DNA from: an uncultured Verrucomicrobiota bacterium
GTDB lineage: Bacteria; Verrucomicrobiota; Verrucomicrobiia; Limisphaerales; SXTU01
NCBI GenBank assembly: GCA_903863315.1
Contig: CAIPBN010000085.1
Location: 1 to 10,186 of the forward strand
Direction: 5' to 3'
DNA: 10,186 nucleotides
The notes under the pieces are model-generated. The model saw nothing but the letters and a program-made list of their open reading frames with translations. It did no database searches and had not been told where the DNA came from. Both the position numbers and the translations under genes were made by a program. Position 1 is the first letter of the stretch. Each line of letters opens with the position of its first letter. This document shows, piece after piece, positions 6,086 to 10,186 of the stretch.

Positions 6086-6463
6086 ATGAGTCACTTCACC
6101 ACCATCAAAACGCAGATCAAAGACGTGGAAGCCTTGCGGTCGGCGGTCAACGAGCTGGGCCTTCAGCTCCTCGCCAACACCGATGCACGCGGCTACATCA
6201 GCAACAAAACCAAGGGCGACTACGTCATCCGGCTCAAAGGCCCCTACGACGTTGCTCTCAACCAGCAGCCTGACGGCACCTACGGTTTAACGACCGACTG
6301 GTGGGATGGCCATGTCGAGCGGGAGGTCGGCACCAACTTCGGCCGGCTCCTCCAACTCTACGGCGTCCACAAGACCAGCATGGAGGCCCGGAAGAAGGGC
6401 TACTCCGTGCTGCGCAACAGCCAACCCAACGGCTCCATCAAGCTCATCCTCGCCACCCTATGA
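6086..6463 (+). CDS. DUF1257 (Ycf35-like) protein
   Basis: This 125-residue protein starts MSHFTTIKTQIKDVEALRSA, the characteristic opening of DUF1257, the family of the plastid and cyanobacterial protein Ycf35. Further family-like features are LGLQLL (24-29), GDYVIRLKGPYDVALNQQ (44-61), YGLTTDWWDGHVE (66-78) and FGRLLQLYGV (85-94). The protein is soluble and its length is usual for the family. No biochemical role is established. The ATG at 6086 is fixed by the conserved N-terminus; an upstream in-frame TTG lies inside the repeat and is rejected. The stop overlaps the DUF2997-like start as ATGA. Confidence 0.87.
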   Translation: MSHFTTIKTQIKDVEALRSAVNELGLQLLANTDARGYISNKTKGDYVIRLKGPYDVALNQQPDGTYGLTTDWWDGHVEREVGTNFGRLLQLYGVHKTSMEARKKGYSVLRNSQPNGSIKLILATL

Positions 6464-6654
6464 AACCCACCATCGAGATTATCGTTTCAACCAACGGCGA
6501 GTTCACCATCGAAGGCGTCGGGTTCAAAGGGGCTGGCTGCGAGAAGGCCACGAAGTTTCTGGAGGAAGCCTTGGGCGTCGTGAACTCGAAGGTGAAGAAG
6601 CCCGAGTTCCACCAGCAAGCCGTTGTCCACAAGAAACAGCAGCTCGGCACATGA
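6460..6654 (+). CDS. DUF2997 family protein
   Basis: The 64-residue product begins KPTIEIIVSTNGEFTIEGVG, then GFKGAGCEKATKFLEEALG (21-39): a beta hairpin followed by a Gly-Cys turn and a helix. This is the pattern of DUF2997, small proteins I associate with DUF1257/Ycf35 genes. The Gly-x-Gly-Cys-x-x-Ala-Thr region and the basic tail (KVKKPEF, HKKQ) are the notable parts. It overlaps both neighbours as ATGA (6460-6463 and 6651-6654), so the three proteins are probably made together. Function unknown. Confidence 0.8.
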   Translation: MKPTIEIIVSTNGEFTIEGVGFKGAGCEKATKFLEEALGVVNSKVKKPEFHQQAVVHKKQQLGT

Positions 6655-6878
6655 ACCCCGTGCTGACGTTCGAGCTGGATGGCACCGGTCACTGTCTCCA
6701 CACCGACGCCATCCCGCTGCAATCCATCGGCACTCTGGAAATCCACCGTGCCACTTCAATCGAGTTCAACTCTGCTGTTCAACAGTGGGAGGTGAAGGCC
6801 AATGACGGAGCAATCCTGTTCGTTGATCCTTCACGCTCTTGCTGTCTGGCGTGGGAGTTGGACCGGTTCAACCTCTAA
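6651..6878 (+). CDS. Small hypothetical protein (75 aa) of the DUF1257/DUF2997 cassette
   Basis: The start overlaps the preceding stop as ATGA, giving 75 residues. The sequence looks beta-rich, with SIEFNSAVQQWEVKANDGAI in the middle and FVDPSRSCCLAWEL near the C-terminus, including the adjacent pair Cys64-Cys65. I recall similar small proteins near phage and element genes but no family name. It has no signal peptide or membrane segment. Gene position suggests it acts with its Ycf35-like and DUF2997 neighbours. Confidence 0.7.
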   Translation: MNPVLTFELDGTGHCLHTDAIPLQSIGTLEIHRATSIEFNSAVQQWEVKANDGAILFVDPSRSCCLAWELDRFNL

Positions 6879-6882
6879 CCCG

Positions 6883-6888
6883 AAAGGA
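6883..6888 (+). promoter_or_regulatory. Shine-Dalgarno AAAGGA before the methyltransferase-like gene
   Basis: AAAGGA ends 4 nt before ATG 6893, close but usable. It decides the start at 6893 over in-frame codons upstream that overlap the previous gene. Confidence 0.5.
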
Positions 6889-6892
6889 CATC

Positions 6893-7798
6893 ATGCGCCC
6901 CGACCTGCTCACGGTCCTGCGCCAAAACATCTCGCAAGCCAAACCTCGAACCCCAAAGCCACTCGTTGCTCCGCTCAAATTGGAGCACGGGTGGCTTTTG
7001 CCGTTTCTGCTCCTCGCCGAAGACTCGCTGTGGGGCCGCTGGAACCACTGGCATCAAACCATGATGGCTGGCCGCGTCATCGGTCAGATTCCGGTCATCG
7101 ACTGGGAATCTGGTCCTGCCGCCCGCCGGATGCTCGAAGCCTCGCTCAACAGCATCACCACGCACGGGAGCTGGCAGGGCTGGGGTTCGTGGCAGGTGTT
7201 CGACTACTTCATGGACTGGCTGCTCTTTGGCTTCGGCCATCGCGGTCAGCCAGCGCTGCCTACTGAATCCTCCGACTTCGCCGGGGCCAGTGAGCGGCTG
7301 TATCAGGTGTTCAACCTCGAAACCCTGCTGGCCTGGCCGCACGATTACCTGGGCGAAATCCTCGCCGAGAACCGCCACGGCCAGCACCTCGGCTTCTATC
7401 CGACGCCGATGGATGTCGCCCGGATGATGGCGGCGATGACTGTTGGCGGTGAGGATGCCCGCACCAAATCGGTCTGTGACCCTTGTGTGGGCACTGGCCG
7501 GTTGCTGCTCGCAGCCTCCAACCATTCGTATCGCCTCTACGGCTGCGACCTCAACCCGACCGTCATCAAGGCCACGCTGGTCAACGGCTATCTGTATGCG
7601 CCGTGGCTGGTCAAACCCTTCCCGTTCCTCGACCCGCACAACTGCGACCCGACCGCCAGCCAGACGGTCAGCGATTCCATCATCCAACAGGCGTGCCCGG
7701 AGCAGCTCAACCTGACCGAGCATGACTTCGACACACAAGGCCGCTTTGAACCCATCAAGAAGCGGCGTCCCCGATACACCCAACTAGTCCTGTTATGA
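6893..7798 (+). CDS. N6-adenine methyltransferase-like protein, probably catalytically degenerate
   Basis: The 301-residue protein has the front half of a Rossmann methyltransferase of the type I/N6-adenine kind: GFYPTP at 167-172 (motif X-like), DPCVGTGRLL at 196-205 (motif I, S-adenosylmethionine binding) and YGCDLNP at 216-222 (motif II acidic position). A catalytic NPPY/DPPY motif should follow, but the remaining 80 residues contain none; the nearest text is DPHNCDP. Residues 1-160 are a Trp-rich, unrecognised region. The protein ends QLVLL, resembling clamp-binding peptides. It may bind SAM or DNA without methylating, or be a truncated family member, though its stop lies in a clean ATGA overlap with the next gene, which argues against recent damage. 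Confidence 0.75.
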   Translation: MRPDLLTVLRQNISQAKPRTPKPLVAPLKLEHGWLLPFLLLAEDSLWGRWNHWHQTMMAGRVIGQIPVIDWESGPAARRMLEASLNSITTHGSWQGWGSWQVFDYFMDWLLFGFGHRGQPALPTESSDFAGASERLYQVFNLETLLAWPHDYLGEILAENRHGQHLGFYPTPMDVARMMAAMTVGGEDARTKSVCDPCVGTGRLLLAASNHSYRLYGCDLNPTVIKATLVNGYLYAPWLVKPFPFLDPHNCDPTASQTVSDSIIQQACPEQLNLTEHDFDTQGRFEPIKKRRPRYTQLVLL

Positions 7799-8100
7799 CC
7801 AAGCCCATCAGCCAGGTCTGGACGTTTCCCAGCGACTCCAACCCAGACAAGACCTACGAAACCCTCCGCTACACCGACCAGTCCATCTCGTGCAATTGCC
7901 CGGGCTGGACTCGTCGGGTGGCTGCGGATGGTTCTCGTTCCTGCAAACACACCCGTTCCATCGACATGGGAACGGCGGACCAACAATCCACTGCCACCCA
8001 CTCCTACGAACCCCTCAAACCTCAACCCAAACCTCGCAATCATGCCCAAATCCAATCAACCGAAACCCCCAAGCTCGGACAGCGCCGGTTTGCCGTCTGA
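7795..8100 (+). CDS. Small SWIM-type zinc-finger protein
   Basis: Coupled to the previous gene by ATGA, it encodes 101 residues. Residues 33-52 show Cys33-x-Cys35-x14-Cys50-x-His52 (CNCPGWTRR ... SCKH), the CxCx(n)CxH signature of SWIM zinc fingers, which bind DNA or proteins. The preceding stretch (VWTFPSDSNPDKTYETLRY) is a plausible beta hairpin leading into the finger. After about residue 60 the chain is low-complexity, rich in Pro, Gln and Thr. SWIM and WGR modules co-occur in bacteria, and a WGR protein lies upstream here. The end overlaps the AAA+ gene if that gene starts at 8042. Confidence 0.72.
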   Translation: MTKPISQVWTFPSDSNPDKTYETLRYTDQSISCNCPGWTRRVAADGSRSCKHTRSIDMGTADQQSTATHSYEPLKPQPKPRNHAQIQSTETPKLGQRRFAV

Positions 8101-9604
8101 GATGTCCGCTGCCATCACCCACTACATCCGCGCTGGTTATCCCGGACTCTACGTCGTCTCCGCTGAAGAGCTGAGAGTCGAAGCGGAGTTCAAGGCGATC
8201 GCACAAACCCTCAACTACGGCCTGCACTTCTGGTCTGTGGTGGATGGACTGATCGACGTGAAGGCCAAGACCGTGAACAGCGCCAATGACCCGCTGGAAG
8301 CATTGGAAGCCGTCAAGAACCTGCCGGAAAAGTCGGTGGTGCTGCTGAAGGACTTTCATCTGTTCCTCGCCGAACCGAACCCCATCCTGCTCCGGAAGCT
8401 CAAGGACACGCTGCTCCACACCAAGCTGAAGCAGAAGCTGTTGGTCATCCTCGGCTGCCGTCTCTGCCTGCCTGCTGAACTGGAACACGAGTTAACCATC
8501 GTGGAGTTCAAGCTGCCCGGTTCCGTTGAGCTGCGCGGTGTTCTCGGCGGCATCATGGAATCGGCCGGCATCAAGAGCGTTGAAGTTGAAATCAGCGAGA
8601 AAGCCGTCGAGGCAGCATCAGGATTGACCACCATCGAGGCTGAAAACGCTTTCGCGCTGTCGGTGGCTGAAAGCAGAACCATCACGCCTTCAATCATCGC
8701 CCGGGAGAAAGCTCAGGCGGTGAAGAAGAACGGCCTGCTCGAAATCGTGGAGGTCAAAGAAACGCTCAACAGCATCGGCGGCTTGGATCTGCTCAAAGAC
8801 TGGCTGTTGCGGAGAAAAGACGCCTTCAGCCAAAGAGCCATCAACTACGGCCTGCCAGCGCCCAAAGGACTGCTGATTATCGGCATTCCCGGCACTGGCA
8901 AATCGTTGACCGCCAAAGCCACTGCTGCCGTGTTCAACATCCCCCTGCTGAAGCTCGACGCCGGCAAGCTCTACGGAGGTATCGTCGGCCAGAGCGAAGC
9001 AAACCTCCGCGCCGTCATCAACACGGCTGAAGCGATTGCCCCGTGCTGTCTCTGGATTGATGAGCTGGAGAAGGGCTTTGCTGGCTCGAAAAGCAGCGGT
9101 TCAGCGGATGGTGGCACATCAGCTAGGGTATTCGGCTCGTTCCTCAGTTGGATGCAGGAGAAAGTGAAACCCGTGTTCATCGTCGCCACCGCCAACGTTG
9201 TCTCCCAGCTCCCGCCCGAAATGCTGCGAAAGGGAAGGTTCGACGAGCTGTTCTTCGTGGACCTCCCCGTTGAACAGGAGCGCGAGGCCATCTGGAAGAT
9301 CGTCGTTGAACGCAGGAACAGGAAAGCGATCAACTTCGACTTGCAACATTTGGCCAAAAGCAGCGAAGGGTTGACCGGTGCTGAAATCGAGGCCGTGTTT
9401 CTGGAGGCGATGTTTGCTGCGTTTGAGCGTGGCGATGAGCCGACCGAGATGGACGTTGCGGCTTCAATGACCAGCTTCGTGCCGTTGTCGAAGCTGATGG
9501 CCGAACAGATCGCTGGGCTGAAACAGTGGTCCTCCGGTCGTGCCCGTCCTGCCACCTCCCACCTTTCAGCCTCCGAGCCAATGCTTCGGAAGCTGGGGGT
9601 GTGA
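8042..9604 (+). CDS. AAA+ ATPase, Ycf46-like
   Basis: From ATG 8042 the product is 520 residues. The N-terminal part (about 25-235) has the Ycf46-type opening GYPGLYVVSAEELRVEAEF (32-50) and a small inactive-looking NTPase-like region. The AAA+ module follows: Walker A GIPGTGKS (281-288), Walker B CLWIDE (336-341), sensor-1 ATAN (382-385), RKGRFDE with arginine finger Arg399 (396-402) and sensor-2 region GLTGAEIE (443-450). All catalytic parts are present, so it should hydrolyse ATP, presumably as a ring remodelling a partner; the target is unknown. Start choice is open: ATG 8102 (500 residues) lies 1 nt after the previous stop and may be the coupled start, while 8042 overlaps the SWIM gene by 59 nt. 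In cyanobacteria and plastids ycf46 and ycf35 occur in the same genomes. Confidence 0.88.
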   Translation: MPKSNQPKPPSSDSAGLPSEMSAAITHYIRAGYPGLYVVSAEELRVEAEFKAIAQTLNYGLHFWSVVDGLIDVKAKTVNSANDPLEALEAVKNLPEKSVVLLKDFHLFLAEPNPILLRKLKDTLLHTKLKQKLLVILGCRLCLPAELEHELTIVEFKLPGSVELRGVLGGIMESAGIKSVEVEISEKAVEAASGLTTIEAENAFALSVAESRTITPSIIAREKAQAVKKNGLLEIVEVKETLNSIGGLDLLKDWLLRRKDAFSQRAINYGLPAPKGLLIIGIPGTGKSLTAKATAAVFNIPLLKLDAGKLYGGIVGQSEANLRAVINTAEAIAPCCLWIDELEKGFAGSKSSGSADGGTSARVFGSFLSWMQEKVKPVFIVATANVVSQLPPEMLRKGRFDELFFVDLPVEQEREAIWKIVVERRNRKAINFDLQHLAKSSEGLTGAEIEAVFLEAMFAAFERGDEPTEMDVAASMTSFVPLSKLMAEQIAGLKQWSSGRARPATSHLSASEPMLRKLGV

Positions 9605-9615
9605 GGTGGGGAGAA

Positions 9616-9645
9616 GGAATCGGCTCACACCGATTTCTTTTCTTT
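9616..9645 (+). terminator. Intrinsic terminator at the end of the plus-strand run
   Basis: GGAATCGG (9616-9623) pairs with CCGATTTC (9630-9637), including one G-U, around the loop CTCACA, followed by TTTTCTTT. It lies 12 nt after the AAA+ stop and is the only hairpin in the window with a real T-rich tail. Confidence 0.75.
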
Positions 9646-9712
9646 AGGTATGAGGGATCTTCGGCTTGCTCAGAGAGCTCCACCTTGAAACAGACTTCTG
9701 CGAAGCGCAAAA

Positions 9713-10180
9713 TCAACTCAGTGCCTTTCCTCGCTGCACCCAGCGGCGCAGCGTGCTGGCGTCTGCCCTATCGTTGCCGTTCAATCGTTGCAGCACCCAC
9801 TGTCGCCGCCCTTCTCCTCGCAAGCTTTTGATTTTAGAATCCTCCCACAATCGGGCTGCCTTCAAATAGAATTCATCGGCCTCGATCTTTAGCGGACTTA
9901 CTTTTGGTCCCTGGCGTTCCACTCCGCGCGCCTTGTGGAGTGCCATGATGGCCTTCCAATGGAGGTCACGCTGGTAGTCAAAGCTCCAAAATGCGGGCAC
10001 CACAATCATCGTTCCGTGTGCCGTCAGGTTCACGGTTAGTTTCAGTAGCAATGGCTTGTCTTTTTCCATGCCGTAAAGCTTCCAGCGGTGACAAAACGCA
10101 TCAAAGGCGACCTGAAACAGGCGAGCACGGTCCTTCGGAAGAAAATCCCAGTCCCGACGGAAATTGCGTTCTTGCACCAT
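9713..10180 (-). CDS. Hypothetical protein, convergent minus-strand gene
   Basis: From the ATG at 10178-10180 (minus strand) it encodes 155 residues ending at the TGA at 9713-9715; the frame stays open to the window edge, so the start could lie further out. It is basic, Trp- and Arg-rich, with a beta-like core (LLLKLTVNLTAHGTMIVVPAF, in two parts, about 44-64). The C-terminal stretch (about 122-152, including STLRRWVQRGKAL) could be a helix-turn-helix, suggesting DNA binding, but the match is by eye only. It is convergent with the plus-strand run. Base composition is lower in GC than the preceding genes. I recognise no family. Confidence 0.65.
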   Translation of the reverse strand: MVQERNFRRDWDFLPKDRARLFQVAFDAFCHRWKLYGMEKDKPLLLKLTVNLTAHGTMIVVPAFWSFDYQRDLHWKAIMALHKARGVERQGPKVSPLKIEADEFYLKAARLWEDSKIKSLRGEGRRQWVLQRLNGNDRADASTLRRWVQRGKALS

Positions 10181-10186
10181 GCTGCG

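Noticed and set aside
6875..7783. Minus-strand open frame (302 codons) opposite the methyltransferase-like gene
   Set aside because: The plus frame has recognisable SAM motifs and a coupled context; the antisense frame has none.
9526..9869. Short plus-strand frames after the AAA+ gene
   Set aside because: They overlap the terminator and the antisense of the minus-strand gene, with no coding signal.
1..10186. tRNA or rRNA genes
   Set aside because: No cloverleaf with a GTTCRA-type arm and CCA-like end, and no rRNA-like stretch was seen by eye.

Overview
The window is a dense, collinear plus-strand run of 14 genes (1-9604, the first one cut by the window edge), followed by one convergent minus-strand gene (9713-10180). 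DNA is GC-rich. Most genes lack a Shine-Dalgarno sequence and instead have a C/A-rich leader ending in something like ACCCACC-ATG. Two intergenic gaps carry a CACAGAG-type palindromic repeat followed by TTCAACTCTCAACT-like text. These traits remind me of environmental Verrucomicrobia or related groups, but no phylogenetic marker is present, so this assignment is weak. The gene content (lone RadC-like JAB protein, accessory sliding clamp, ATP-dependent ligase, many small hypotheticals) suggests an accessory region such as an integrated element, megaplasmid or large phage, not a core chromosomal locus. No integrase, transposase, tail, capsid or partition gene is visible.

Region 1 (1-3631) looks like DNA transactions: an unrecognised partial gene, a RadC-like JAB/MPN protein, a WGR domain fused to an ATP-dependent DNA ligase core plus OB fold, and a DnaN-type sliding clamp with an unusual Pro/Thr-rich linker and charged helical tail. 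Region 2 (3701-5973) has a 55-residue two-helix membrane protein, a probable DUF3150 protein and three small unrecognised proteins. Region 3 (6086-9604) is a tightly coupled cassette: DUF1257/Ycf35-like, DUF2997-like, a 75-residue unknown, an adenine-methyltransferase-like protein with no visible catalytic NPPY/DPPY motif, a small SWIM-type zinc-finger protein, and a Ycf46-like AAA+ ATPase. A hairpin plus T-rich tract at 9616-9645 closes the run.

Junctions fall into two classes. Many genes overlap by ATGA or are separated by 20 nt or less. Every gap longer than 60 nt (five of them) instead contains a stem-loop placed 16-37 nt before the next start codon. In the three clean 15-bp hairpins all five non-Watson-Crick pairs are G-U in plus-strand RNA, which points to function as RNA. 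No gene-free stretch exceeds 300 bases; the longest is 1982-2137.

How the genes might work together is inference: clamp, ligase, JAB protein and methyltransferase-like protein fit a replication/repair module, and the methyltransferase-like protein ends in QLVLL, which resembles a sliding-clamp-binding peptide. The role of the Ycf35-DUF2997-Ycf46 set is unknown to me.
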